From Diphasiastrum complanatum (taxonomy: Eukaryota > Streptophyta > Lycopodiopsida > Lycopodiales > Lycopodiaceae): DNA of 64,000 nucleotides. The stretch lies in assembly GCA_029204225.1 (NCBI GenBank), contig CM055095.1, positions 21,867,252 through 21,931,251 on the forward strand. Reading direction: 5' to 3'. A model generated the notes under the pieces. That model ran no database searches. It was not told the DNA's origin and saw nothing but the letters and a program-made list of their open reading frames with translations. Positions 24,977-38,152 of the stretch are shown piece by piece; positions within the stretch are counted from its first letter, which is position 1, and every line of letters starts with the position of its first letter. A program made the translations under genes and the position numbers.

Positions 24977-26638
24977 GTCCCCCTTAAGGTCACGGTTGGT
25001 GCCTTGGTAACTTTGTCAAGTTCAGCATGTTGAAGAACTTCTTATGCTTGATCATGGGAAGTGCTTTGATGAAGATGTCTGCGACCATTTCTGTTGTGGA
25101 GCGGTATTGAAGGATCACTTGCCCTAAGAAGACTTTCTCCCGAATGAAATGATACTACATTTCTATGTGCTCGGATTTTCCATGAAATCTGGGATTCAGT
25201 GATAGTGAAATACAGCTCATGTTGTCACACAAAATGGTGGTAGCATTAAACTGCGTGTGATGTAAGTCACGATGTAACAATTTGATCCATCTAGCTTCTT
25301 TTGAAGCTTGACATGCTGCGATGTACTCTGCCTCCATTGAAAAAAGTGCGACTGATTTCTGCTTCCTTGAATTCCACGAAATCGGTCCCCCAGCCAGATA
25401 GAAACAGAACCCAGAGGTAGATATTCTAGTAGAGATTGTTCCTGCCCAATATGAGTCGGATAGCCTCGTAGGACAAGTGGGCCGATAGCATTTTCATCGT
25501 AACATAAGATGTGATCTAAACTTCCCTGAATATATCTCATCACTCTCTTCAATGCTTTCCAATGAGAGATCATGGGATTAGACATGAATTGACTTAACGT
25601 GCTACCAGTATATGCTAAATCTGGTCTAGTACACAACACTGCATACATTAGAGATCCGATTAGTGAATCATAAGAGTACTTAGATAAGTCGAGTACTTCA
25701 CTATCAGTCTCAGCGCAAGAGGGTCTAGTCAAATCTATAATTGGATCCATTGGTGTATCAATTGGTTTGCAATCATACATATGAAAATTTTCTAAAATGC
25801 CTTTTAGATATGCATGCTGACTAAGATAGATCTTCTTCTGAAGTCTGTCTCTAGTAATGTGAATTTCTAGCAAAGAATGAACAGCTCCTAAATCAGTCAT
25901 GTCAAATTCCTTTGACAGATCACTCTTAGTGGTGCGCAGAAGAGAAGTGTCGTTAGACAAAATAAACGCATCATCTACGTAAAGAACTATGTGAACTGAA
26001 TTGGTGCCTATATGATTTGAATAAACATTACACTCAGCTGAATTGTTTGCAAATTTCAATTGAATGAGATAAGAGTTGATTCTATCAAACCATGCTCTTG
26101 AAGTCTGTTTCAGACCGTAGATCGCTTTGTGCAGCTTGCACACTTTGTGCTCTTGGCCTTTGACTTCGAATCCTTCCGGTTGGAAGGTATACAACTCCTC
26201 TTCAATGTTGTCATTGAGAAATGTTGTCTTGACATACATTTGGTGCATTTTGAGGTCTTTGGCAGCTGCTAATGCGATCAAAGTTCTGATTGACTACATC
26301 TAATGGCTGACACCAGGCTTGTGTCCATGCCAAACTTCATAAGGAATTTTGCTGTTGTTATAATTGTATCGGTTACATGTTTTTTTGTATTAATTGCTGC
26401 ATAATAGGAGATAGGGGATCTCATGCATATGGATATGTTAGATAAGTATCGATGCATCCAGCGTTGAATACACATATTTCTCAAGCATTGCTTGTGTTTT
26501 GATATGAACACAAACACGAAAAAATAGAAAACATACACATCAATAATACTTAATGTTATTTACAAAGGTTTGTACACGAGAGAGGCCATTACACACACAT
26601 GCCTATGGTTTCTTTGATGTTGTAAAGATATGAGGGTG

Positions 26639-26902
26639 TGTCAACAATCAGAAATGCAACATCAAGCATTCACCATAAACAATCACCAAGTAGGGAGACG
26701 GAAGAAGAACACGGAATATCACTCTATCACGCTGCTACATACTGAATGTAAAATGTACATGTAAACCCTGAACCCTGATAGAGAGGGAGAACCTAGGAGT
26801 AGACTACTGGACTAGCCAACGGCTAGTTACAGCTAGTAATAAAGTACATCGTAAATAGTAACTAAGAAGTGTAACAATGAAGTTTATCATTGATTCCTAA
26901 CA
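26639..26902 (-). repeat. Solo LTR with perfect target duplication
   Basis: A 264-bp unit running TGTCAACAATC to GATTCCTAACA on the plus strand; reversed, it begins TGTTAGGAATC as many copia LTRs do. The 5-bp direct repeat GGGTG flanks it at 26634-26638 and 26903-26907. No internal element sequence is present, so this is a solo LTR left by LTR-LTR recombination. Its family is distinct from the other LTRs in the window. Confidence 0.85.
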
Positions 26903-27227
26903 GGGTGAAAGAGCTCTCAGCCTATGGGTGATGGGCGTTCTGGACACAAACACATATAGGAAGAAACATAAAAAACCGAAACGTAATTTTCTCTAGCTCC
27001 AACTCCAGTTTCAGACGCATAAATTCTATCTCCAAATCCAGCATAAACTCCATCTCCATCTCAGCCTCCAGTATTATTTCGATCTAAAGCTCCAAGTCCT
27101 CATTTATGGCTCTCTTTTGATTTATCCTTGTAGATTTACATCATCCAAGATCAAGTACGTTACTGCTACAATCAAAGTGCATGATACGAAAATGCACTTG
27201 AACTTGTAAATCAGTTATAGGAGGGGG

Positions 27228-27399
<172 letters not shown>

Positions 27400-30300
27400 A
27401 TGTTTTGTATCATTGAAAAGGCCATTTTATTTTCATAGGCGAAAGTTTAGATAATACTCTTATAATAATCATTTTTTCATTAGAATCATAAATAACAAAT
27501 CCATTCTATTTGAATTGAAAACCAAATTAATTTAAATATGATGATGAAGATAAATTTTAGAACAAAATTATGCCTTGTTTTTTTTTATTTTGTAGATTTT
27601 AATTCATAGATAGAGAAACAGTGGTTGGCAAAGATGGTTTTGGAAAAGTATTAGGTAATTAAAAGCTCAAAGGTATTATGAATTGTATACAAAAAGAATT
27701 CAATTTTTTGAGAAAGGAAAAACGTATTAGAGATATTTGGAAACATCACAAATTATGCTCGTACTTGAAAGAAATCAATTGAAATATAAGCTACTATTGT
27801 TATGACTTATAGAAAACTTGTCTTGAATGATGCCCTACTGCAACACAATTATAATAGATAACATCCGTTCTATTCCTCAAATCAATAGGCTTTTCTTCAA
27901 TTGATATATATTTTTGTGCTGAAACGAATTTTCTTGATCCAACTTTACAAGTAAAATTTGATCTTTGCTAATTATTGTTATCAATATTTTCAACTTAGAC
28001 TTTGGACACAAGTTCATTTGTTTTGACTGAGTTTTCCTATCCAAAGATAGAGAGCATCGTAAAACAAATGTGAGTTTCATTAAGAATTTAAAAAGATCAT
28101 TATTGTTATTCATCAGAAAAGAAATCATTGATCATAGATTGTATTTCGTTTACTGATTTTATCTTCCATTTGTTTTATTGCACTTCGCAAAACATATTTT
28201 ATTTTATTTATTTGAAAAAACATTGAGAGAGCTTTGTAGAATATTTGAAATATTCTCACAATGTTAGCATCTTTTAGAAAAAGTCAATTGTTAGAAAGTC
28301 ATCTATTTGATCGAGTGTAAGATGGCAAAAAGAGAGGTGGCGATTTTTCTCTCAATTTTATAAACTAGGAGATTCGCCTTTTTCCCAAATGCCAATGCAA
28401 TGTGAAAAATGAAATTCGAGATTGCGAACTACAAATTGCCATGGAATATTTCAAATAATCTACAAAGCTCGACTAATGTTCTTTCAAACAATAGTTTTTT
28501 ATCTATATATATCGAATTTGAATCATGAACATACCATACATATTTTTATGTTCAATTAAAGTTTTTCATGATTTAGTACTTTTTTTTTCATATTCTTACA
28601 AATATAAAAAAATGATATGTTTTGAAAATAATTATAACTCAATTTTGTAAATTATAGCAAAAAAAAAAACTAAAAATCAAAATTGTCAGTCTATTTTTCT
28701 AATGATTGCCGTTTTGAATTTTTTTTTTAAAATTGAAAATCAAAAATCATTATGAAAATCGTGATTCAATGCTCATTTCACATTTGATAAGGCTAATCTT
28801 CAATTTTGGATGTAAGGATACAATTGTTGAACAAGAAGCTCATATCAACCTTCTAATAAAGTACTTATTGGTGAAATGTTTCTTGGTATCAATTTTGTAC
28901 GATAATAATATGTATTTCAAGAGATTGAATATTACATTCACTCTAACAAATATTCATAAGCGGTGAAATTATGTTTCTAAGATAAATTACAGTTGTTCTT
29001 CGATTCGACACTATTAGGCTCAAATTATTGATTCTTAGTCTTTTTTTGTTGAACAACCACGTTGTCATCTCAATTGATGAGAAATGAGTTCCAAAATAAA
29101 CTACTAATGTCATGAGCTACAAGACGATTTGAATTCTATTATTATGTGAATGAACTCTGCTACAAGGCGTCATCACTGTAGTGTGTAATTTGATTTTTGC
29201 TAATTACTGTTATTACACAGGTTCATATGTTTCGACTGAGTTATCTTATTGAAAGATAGAGAGGATCGTAAAACAAATTTGAGTTCCATTAAGAATTTAG
29301 AAACATCATTATTGTTATTCATCAAGAACCAAATTATTGATCATTGATTGTATTTTTTTTATTGATTTTATCTTCTATTGTTTTATTGTACTTTGTAAGA
29401 CATATTTTTTATTTATTTTTATAAAACATTGAGCGAGCTTTGTAGAATATTTGAAATACTCTCACAATACTAGTATTTGTTAGAAAAAGTCAGTTGTTAG
29501 AAAGCCATCTATTTATACTCAAAGCTTTCAAGATTCTATATGAGATACGATTTAATTCTTAACCTAATCAACCTAAGCTTATTTATTGGATGATACAAAA
29601 ATGACCCATGAGTCGAACTTAACAACGGTAATAAAAAAAATGTCAAAGAGATTGAATACTACACTAATCCTAACAAATATTCATAACTGGGAAATTATAT
29701 TTGTACGATACATTACAGTTGTTCTTCAATCAGACACAGTTAAGCTCAAGTTATTGATTCTTAGTCTTTCTTTATTGAAAAAACAAATTCTCCTCTCAAT
29801 TGATGGGAAATGAGTTCCAAAATTAACTACTAATGTCATGAGCTATAGGACGACTTGGATTACGTTATTGTGCGAATGAATTATGCTAAAAGGCATCACT
29901 AGTGTAGTGTGTGATTGATAGTATGACTAACACTCATGGGTTTAATCGAAAAAAAAATAAAATATTTATGGAATGTGAAACTATAGGCGTTGATTTCATG
30001 CATATCGATGCTCGACAACATGCCATGTGGCTATGCTCTTTGAGCAGATAGCACGAATTCAGGTATAGGACAAAATTGTAAACAAGGTTGGCTTCTGTTA
30101 AAAATTAAGGAACATTATTATTGCTACTGGTCAAGAGAAATATTCTTAATCATAGATTGTCTTTTGTTCACACATTTCATCTTCCAATTGCTTCGTTGCA
30201 ATTTGCAATGCAGATCGTTCATTATTTGGAAGCAATATTTGTCATTGGCCATCTACAATTTGTTTGCTAGAGTTCCCTGACATGGAATTAAGTCTTTGCT

Positions 30301-30689
30301 ACCTACTACTTCTGGAAAACAAGGTTTGTTCACCAATTTTTGCTACAAATACACGAAGATATGTGATAGAAAGAAAGAACTTGCTGAAATCATCGGCACA
30401 TGGACTAGATTACTGTAGGAGATGGATTCTTATTAACACATCACATGACTGGTAGGATGAGCTATTCAATCGAGAGAAAATATCTGTGATTTTGTGAATC
30501 TCTTTGATCTACTGTGTCGTATAAAACAATTGACTCTATATCTGATATCGATCTATGGAAATAAATATCTTCTACCACTCTACGAAATCAAAAGACATAA
30601 GCTACTGTACATAGCAATTCACTGTATGAACACTCATTGAGTACATGAAGATGGTTGTACATTCTCCTAGCAACAGTTCCACAATTAGA
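27400..30689. repeat. AT-rich block of diverged direct and inverted repeats
   Basis: Two direct copies are plain: 28010-28310 matches 29215-29510 (GATAGAGAG-ATCGTAAAACAAA ... AGCTTTGTAGAATATTTGAAAT), and 28905-29190 matches 29640-29910 (GAGATTGAATA ... GTCATGAGCTA). 28205-28260 also has an inverted partner at 28435-28490. Reverse-complement relatives occur at 37047-37190 and, for 29995-30090, at 32530-32600. No coding frame or known transposon motif is seen. Confidence 0.65.
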
Positions 30690-31975
30690 GAGTCCCACAA
30701 AAAATTCCACTTTGGCAAAATAAGCAATTGGTCAGAACATGTAGTAGTGAAATTACTACAATTGTCTTATTTTAGAAGGCCTGAAAGAAGCCTGAAGGAA
30801 ACTACCAAATCAATGCATCAATGGCGTCACAAGTTTGAAGAAACTATCCAAGTTACCATTTAGTTCCTAGTTCGAATTCTAGATTTTTGATATTTAACTC
30901 TATTTTGTAAATTATATAAAAAAAAACTATAAATTAAAATTGTCAATCTATTCTTCTAATGATTGTCGTTTTAAAGTCTTTTTGTACTCCTGTCCAGGAA
31001 TTTATACTAATCCAAATACTGCAGAGTTTCACATATGTTCAAAGCTAACCCAACTAGCAATCCTTTTCCATGCAAATAAATATCTTATACCACTCTACGA
31101 AATCAATAAGCTACTTGTACATGGCAGTCTATTGTATGAACAATCATTGAGTAGATGAAGATGGTTGTAGATTCTCTTAACAAAAGATCCGCAATTTGAG
31201 AGTCTTACAAAGAATACGAGGTGGAGGGGAGGGGAGCATGGAGCAAGTTACCATTTAGTTCCTAGTTTGAATTGTCGATTCCTGACCTTTTCTAATTGAA
31301 GGGACAAACCATGCTTACATTTAATAGAAAGTCAAATTAAATATAAACTATTATCGTTACGACATATAGAATGGCTTGAATTATGTTATTCTCGAAATGA
31401 ATTGTAATACTCGAAAAGAAACGAATTTGAAAACACATATTAACCTCTTGAACCAAATTCTACTGAAATACTCTCATAATCTCTACATGGAATCTCATAA
31501 TTTCTCCTCCCTCACAAGCACATAAAAACTTCAGAACAATTGTAATTTTGTATTGTTTTGAAAAACATGTTTGGAAAATACCTGAAACATTTGACAAGTT
31601 CTGACTTTCCGAGTCTCTAAGATGCGTATCAAAATTCGGAATCACAGAAGTCTACTTGTAAAGAGTTGCAAGCACTGGTGTAGCACGAAAACTTGGATAC
31701 AATAGAGTTTCGAATTGATTCTTTCTGAGACAAAGATGAGTTTTGCAGTAAGCTATCCGTTTGAGTAAAAAAACATGTGCATTTCAATAAGAGAGATTTT
31801 CAACAAATAAATTTCAGTGACAGTAATAGTCCATGCAAAAATAGCTGCATTTTATATTTTCAATTTAGAAACTACCATGAAATTCGAAACAAATTTCAGT
31901 CCGTAAACTGACAGTGCATACACAAACAACTCCATTTCATAGCTCTGATTTTCAATTCACACTAACATTGAAATG
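30690..31975 (-). repeat. Left arm of a large inverted repeat
   Basis: The reverse complement matches 33624-34762 along most of its length and 37196-38150 as well. Landmarks are the GAGTCTCTAAGATGCGTATC word (rc at 34055-34070) and the segment near 31040-31140 ending TCTACGAAATCAATAAGC. The two nearest arms are separated by about 1.65 kb, so the DNA could fold back. Confidence 0.7.
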
Positions 31976-32594
31976 ATGCATGGGATTTTTATTTTTTTAT
32001 GGGAGAGGCACACAATTTTCAGGTAGGGAAGCGCCTCCCTTTCCTTTGTAAAACAAAAGCAAAGAATGATTTTATGCAATATGGTATCCTTGCTAGGGGA
32101 GATGGATACACCATGTGATGCGTGCATAAATGTCACGACGCTAGGGGCAATGAGTACATACATGCATACATATGGGGACTTACGTATTTGGTATCCCTTG
32201 GTGAGGGTGACTAATATGATATGTATGCAATAATGAGTATGCATCACCCAAGCACATTGGAGATCCCTCTTTGCATGTGATGGGTACACAAGTGATTATT
32301 CACATACGCCTCACCCTCATACGCACATAAATTCACATATAAGGTAACCCTCATTTAGGGTGACAAGTATGCATGTATGTGGACTTACATATATATGGCA
32401 TCTCTCAAATCAAGTTATTAATACAACATGTAATTGTAGATGCATATCACCTTAGTAGAGGCAACACGTGCATATGCTACATGCCACATCCCTCCCTCCC
32501 ACGATAGCTCGTATACATAGATGTGATGGGGAGCCATTTTTACAATTTTGTCTTATACCCAAGTTTCAGCTCTCTGCTCAAAGAGCGAGCCATG

Positions 32595-33575
32595 TGGCAG
32601 TTTCTGGAGCGTAGGTATCTATGAAAATCAAAGCCTATGATTTTATGATTCATAAATAGAAAGTTGTGTGCACAAATTTGTAAATCTATGACAATCCAGG
32701 TGCATGTCTCTGTCACAAAGCTTTTACATGTCTTTGTGCTTTCTGTGGATTGGCGGTTTGTGATGTTTGCCATGTCTTTCTAGTTGTTTGCATATTTTCT
32801 TGCTCTTCTGCATGCAATCCTTCATTCTGACATGAGGTAGACATATGAGAACCGCATGAAGGTTTTGAAAAGCAAGAGGGAAGCGTCACGATCTAAGTAG
32901 TGTGCTTCTATTTGCACAATAGTGATCACTCTACACATACGTTTGCGAGCTTGTTCAAGAACGTTCTGGATCATAGTCAATTTTCTTATGCGACCTGTTC
33001 AAACATGCGCCTGAAGCTGTTTCTCATCATCATTTCAACAACATCTGGTTAGCGATCAGTAGCCTGCACATACGTTCTAGATTTCGATCAATTTTTTGGT
33101 CGGAGTTGTTCAAACACACGCATGAATCACATGAAAATTGCCCTATTAGCAAGCCCTCGGGTCTACAGCTTCATTAACTATAAAGGTATTCGTCGATATG
33201 TTATACTTGTGTTTGGTCAGTTCAATTCCGGATTTGATACACTACTACGTTTTACATCTTTCTATTTATGTTGATTAGCACTTACAACAGACGTGCAGAT
33301 TTTGTTATTCATTTCAGCTGCATCTGGTTAGCGATCAACAGGCTGTCAGAGAACGAATCAGTTTATTGCCACAACAACGATCAATTTGCAAGCTTGTTTT
33401 CTCTACCGACATGTTTGTTGGCATATCCTCTGTCTCCATCTATTGTGAAAACATAAATCGTATCTTCTGTTGTGCTTCTTATTTTCTCTTTCTCGAGTAA
33501 ATTGCAATCTTTCAGAGGTTGCATCCCACTTTCTAAATCATGAATCTGAATTGAATGTTGTCTTTCTGTTTGTTT
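32595..33575 (+). repeat. Repeat unit A, copy 1
   Basis: Matches 38153-39125 in the same orientation at roughly 90 percent by eye, starting GGCAGTTTCTGGAGCGTAGG and ending near TTGTTTGTTT. It contains TATAAAGG at 33179-33186. The related copy 2 is the immediate 5-prime flank of NUP58. Confidence 0.75.
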
Positions 33576-33623
33576 GGTGCCAATTAATCTGGCTTTTTGA
33601 AATGCGACTTGATTTGCATGCAA

Positions 33624-34762
33624 TGTTAGTGTGAAAATTGAAAATCAGAGCTCTGAAATGGAGTTGTTTGTGCATGCACTGTCAGTTTACAGACTGAAAG
33701 TTGTTTCGAATTTCATGATAGTTTTTGAATTGAGAATATGAAATGCAGTTGTTTTTGCATGGATTGTTACTGTCAGAACTGAAATTTATTTGTTGGAAGT
33801 TTTTTTGATCTGTGATTAGTTTAGAGTTATGTTGTAATCAGATGGATAGTTTCTTGCAAAACTTTCATGGTAGTTTCTAAATTAGAAATCTGAAATGCAC
33901 GTGTTTTTCTACTCAGACGGACAGTTTCATGCAAAACTCATCTTTGTCTCATTAAGAATCCATTCGAAGCTCTGTTGTATCCAAGTTTTCATGCTACACC
34001 ATCGATTGCAACACTTTGCAAGTAGATTTGTGTGATTGTGAATTTTGATACGCATCTTAGAGACTCGTAAAGTCAGAACTTGTCAAATTTTTCATGTATT
34101 TTCCAGCCATGTTTTTCAAAACAATACGAAATTACAATTGTTCTAAAATTTTTATGTGCATGAGAGGGAGGAAAAATTATGAGATTCCATGTAGAGATTA
34201 TGAGGCTATTTCAGTAGAGTTTGTTTCAAGAGGTTAATATGTGTTTTCAAAATCGTTTATTTTTTAATATTACGATTCATTCCGGGAATAGCAGAATTCA
34301 AGCCGTTCTATACGTCATAACAATAATAGTTTATATCTCAATTAATTTTCTATTAAATGTAAGCACGGTCTGTCCCTTCAATTAACAAAGATCAAGAATC
34401 GACAATTCAATCTAGAAACTAAATGGTAACTTGTATGGCTCCATGCACCCCCCCCCCCTTTTGAATTTTTTGTAAGACTCTCAAATTGCAGATCTTTTGT
34501 TTAGAGAATCTACAACCATCTTCATCTACTCAATGATTATTCATATAGTAGACTGCCATGTACAAGTAGCTTATGCCTTTTGATTTTGTAGAGTGGTATA
34601 AGATATTTATTTGCATGGAAAAGAATTGCTAGTTGGATGAGCTTCGAACATATATGAAACTCTACAATATTCGGATTAGTATAAATTTTTTGGACAGGAG
34701 TACAAAAAGATTTCAAAATAATAATCATTAGAAGAATAGATTGACAATTTTAATTTATAGTT
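33624..34762 (+). repeat. Right arm of the large inverted repeat
   Basis: The inverse of 30690-31975 and a direct relative of 37196-37960. It ends where the copia fossil at 34765 starts. It includes a poly-C run at 34449-34458. Confidence 0.7.
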
Positions 34763-34764
34763 TT

Positions 34765-37041
34765 TCACAGCCTCCATCCAGATGCAGCTTGCTACTTCGT
34801 GCAGGAACCAAATTCAGTTTCAGAGGCAATGTCTACAAGTGATACTGATCATTGGAAAGCAGCAATGGACCCGGAATTTGATTCTTTGACGCAGAATCAA
34901 ACGTGGATAGTCACTGAGCTGCCAAAGGATGGAAAAACAATCCCATGCAAATGGATTTTCAAAGCGAAGTATGATGCTGAAGGAAGGCTAAATCGATACA
35001 AGGCCAGGCTGGTTGCCAAAGGTTATTCCCAGATTCTAGATATGGACTATTTTGAAACCTTTATCCCAGTTGTCAAACATGCTCCGATTAGATTACTACT
35101 CTCCTTTGTAGCTGCAGCAGATCTCGAAGTCCATCAGACCGCTTTCCTCGATGGGACCATTGAAGAGAAAATTTTCATGGCACAACCTGAAGGATACGAG
35201 CTGAAGGGCAAGCAACACCTTGTATGCAAAATACACAAGACACTTTATGGGCTGAAATAGTCACCCAGAGCCTGGTTCCAAAAGATAAATGCATTTCTCA
35301 TTGAGAGTGGTTTTACTCCAAACTCAACAGACTCGAACGTCTACTTCAAGTCTATATCGAACTTCTTCATCATCATCACTCTCTATGTGGATGATACACT
35401 ACTATTCAGTAACGATATGAATTTGATGAAAAAAACGAAATGCATGCTAGCCAAGGAGTACAAGATGACTAACATAGGTCATGACATGGGTCCAGCACTA
35501 TTGTCTCAGAATCAAAATTTTCTGAATTCGAACCAGCCGACTGTTATTCATCAGCTAATAGAGATATCTTACCAATGTGTTGGAAAGGTATGGAATGGCA
35601 AACCAAGTCAATTTTCACTTGACCCAGGACTGAAGCTATCAAAGGAGCAATCTCCTCAAACTGAGACAAAAAAGGAGGAGATGAAGAAATATTGATTCCA
35701 CTCCATCATCGGCTCATTGATATATGCAATGTCGACTAGACCTTGCATACTCAATCAGCTCACTCAACTAGTTCCTGTCAAATCCGGCCATGATGCATTG
35801 GAAAGCACTTTTGAAAGTCATGAAGTACATCCAAGCAACCAAATAGCTCAACATCTGCTATGGAGACAGCCAAGCTGCCAATATTCTTGAAAGGATACAT
35901 AGATGCAGATTGGACAGAGGACATTGATACCAAAAGATCGACTTTTGGATTTGTATTTTTATACAATCAAGGTCCAATCTCTTGGAACAGTAGAAAGCAG
36001 ACCTCAGTGGCATTATTCTCAACGGAATTGTAATATATTGCTGCCATGAATGCTACAAAGGAGACAATTTGGCTGAGGCATCTGCTAGCAAAAATCGACC
36101 TTGCACAGTCACATCCAACAACTATTTTCTGTGACAATAAAAGTGCCATTGCTGTCTCTCTCTCTCTCTCTCTCAATCCGAGATTTCATTCACGAAGCAA
36201 GCATATCAAAATCAGGTATCATTATTTAAAGGAGAAAGTGCTAAGCAAGGAGATTTCACTGGTCTACTGCATGACAAAAATTATGGTAGGAGATTATTTT
36301 ACAGAGGCCCTCTCTAAGGAGCATCATCTCAGATTCAACGACATATTAAATATGAAGATCAAGACCTTCCAAGATCCACATTAAGGGAAGGTGTTGGATT
36401 TCAATGCTCAAATCCATTTATTAATGAGCATCTTGAAAGATGTATAGAAGGTTGGAAAAAACTGTTATGTTCGAATTTTTTCGACCCAATGTTAATCCCA
36501 TCAAAAAGGGATTTTTTGAACGTGTTCGGTTCTGAATTTTCTATACGTGTTCAGTTCGAATTGGTTCTGAATTTTCTAACCCTGGTTCAATTTGTGAAAA
36601 AAATCTGAACCTTTGTATAAAATCCGACCATATGTAATTTTCAATACTGTCGATTGCAAAAATCCGACCCAACGACTTCACGTGATAGTCCATGTACATG
36701 CATTAACTGTATGAGGCGGTTGAAATAAAGGAACCAAAAAGTTAGTTGTAGATATTTTGTAGCATATCTATCCAAAAATCTTCATCAGAAAACTCCTTAT
36801 GATAATTGTATTTTTGATCAATCAGATTAATTTGTACCAGCGTTATCTCGCTCAACAAGCTGAAGCAATAACTTCAAGCCATTGTACTCAATAATCAGAG
36901 TGCGATTTGTTCTGCAGATGTTATTGGCAATTGCACATTTGTTTGATCAGTCGTTTGAACTATCTTGCTGCTAACTGTTGCATTTCCGATCCATTTATCT
37001 AACTCACTCCCAACTTCCGCACAACCCACTGACTTTCGACA
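34765..37041 (+). mobile_element. Ty1/copia fossil (RT, RNase H and 3-prime LTR)
   Basis: Plus strand: reverse transcriptase from about 34799 (IPCKWIFKAKYDAEGRLNRYK, ARLVAKGYSQ, LYVDDTLLFSND near 35380), RNase H from about 35880 (DADW, then TIFCDNKSAIAVS and SKHIKIRYHYLKEK). A polypurine tract follows at 36383-36391 and a 3-prime LTR at 36392-37041. No 5-prime LTR is visible. It is broken by several changes and moderately old. The LTR belongs to the same family as the minus-strand fossil at 19.8-22.2 kb. Confidence 0.85.
36392..37041 (+). repeat. Copia 3-prime LTR, 650 bp
   Basis: Starts TGTTGGATTTC after the polypurine tract AAGGGAAGG and ends GACTTTCGACA. Reverse-complement relatives lie at 19818-20170 and 21986-22200. 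Confidence 0.8.
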
Positions 37042-37046
37042 TTTTT

Positions 37047-38150
37047 TAAAATACTAACATTGTGAGAATATTTCAAATATTCTACAAAGCTTGCTCAATG
37101 TTTTTTCAAATAAAAAAAAAATGTCTCACAAAGTGCAATAAAACAAATAGAAGATAAAATCAATAAACAAAATACAATCAAAGAATCAATTCGATGTTGT
37201 GATGTATCCAAGTTTTCGTGCTACACCAACGATTGCAACAGTTTGCAAGTAGACTTGTGTGATTGTGAATTTTGATACGCATCTTAGAGACTCAGAAAGT
37301 CAAAACTTGTCAAATGATTCAGGTATTTTTTAAACATGTTTTTCAAAACAATACGAAATTACAATCGTTTTGAAGTTTTATGTGCATGTGAGGGAGGAGA
37401 AATTATGAGATTCCATGCAGAGATTAGGAGAGTATTTCAGTAGATTGGTTCAAGAGGTTAATACGTGCTTTCAAAATCGTTTCTTTTCGAGTATTACGAT
37501 TCATTTCAAGAATAACAGAATTCAAGCCGTTCCATACGTCGTAACAATAATAGATTATATTTCAGTTGATTTTCTATGAAATGTAACAAAGATCAAGAAT
37601 CGACAATTCAAACTAGAAACTAAATGGTAACTTGTATGGCTCCATGCCCCCCCCCCCCCTTTCGAATTCTTTGTAAGACTCTCAAATTGCAGATCTTTTG
37701 TTAAGAGAATCTACACCCATCTTCATCTACAATGATTGTTCATACAATAGACTGCCATGTACAAGTAGCTTATGCCTTTTGATTTCGTAGAGTGGTATAA
37801 GATATTTAGTTGCATGGAAAAGGATTGCTAGTTGGGTGAGCTTTGAACATATGTGAAACTCTACAGTATCCGGATTAGTATAAATTCCTGGACAAGAGTA
37901 CAAAAAGATTTCAAAACGACAATCATTAGAAGAATAGATTGACAATTTTAATTTATAGTTTTTTTTTTTTCGATATAATTTACAAAATAGAGTTAAAGAT
38001 CAAAAATCTAGAATTCGAACTAGGAATTAAATGGTAACTTGTGATGACATTGATGCGTTGATTTGGTAGTTTCCTTTAGGCTTCTTTCAGGCCTTCTAAA
38101 ATAAGACAATTGTAGTAATTAAACTATTGCATGCTTTGACCAATTGCTTA
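37047..38150 (+). repeat. AT-rich repeat unit B, second copy
   Basis: 37196-37960 matches 33990-34762 directly, and 37925-38150 is the reverse complement of about 30690-30960. The first 140 bp is the reverse complement of 28140-28290. It includes a poly-C run at 37648-37658. Confidence 0.7.
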
Positions 38151-38152
38151 TT

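Larger units (their letters stand above)
23520..26375 (-). mobile_element. Ty1/copia fossil with a long 3-prime LTR
   Basis: Minus strand, right to left: the integrase C-terminal end (about 26370-26285), reverse transcriptase (about 26281-25480; QMYVKTTFLND, LYVDDAFILSND) and RNase H (about 25340-25090; ATILCDNMSCISLSLNPRFH). Then come a polypurine tract at 24987-24977 and a 3-prime LTR starting TGTTGGAAATTAAGG at 24976. The other LTR is not seen. Broken by several changes; moderately old. The left LTR border is estimated. Confidence 0.8.

Noticed and set aside
33317-33400. Exon-like segment with AG before and GT after, repeated at 38862-38945
   Set aside because: The similarity between the two copies is no higher than in the surrounding non-coding repeat, so the frame shows no sign of selection.
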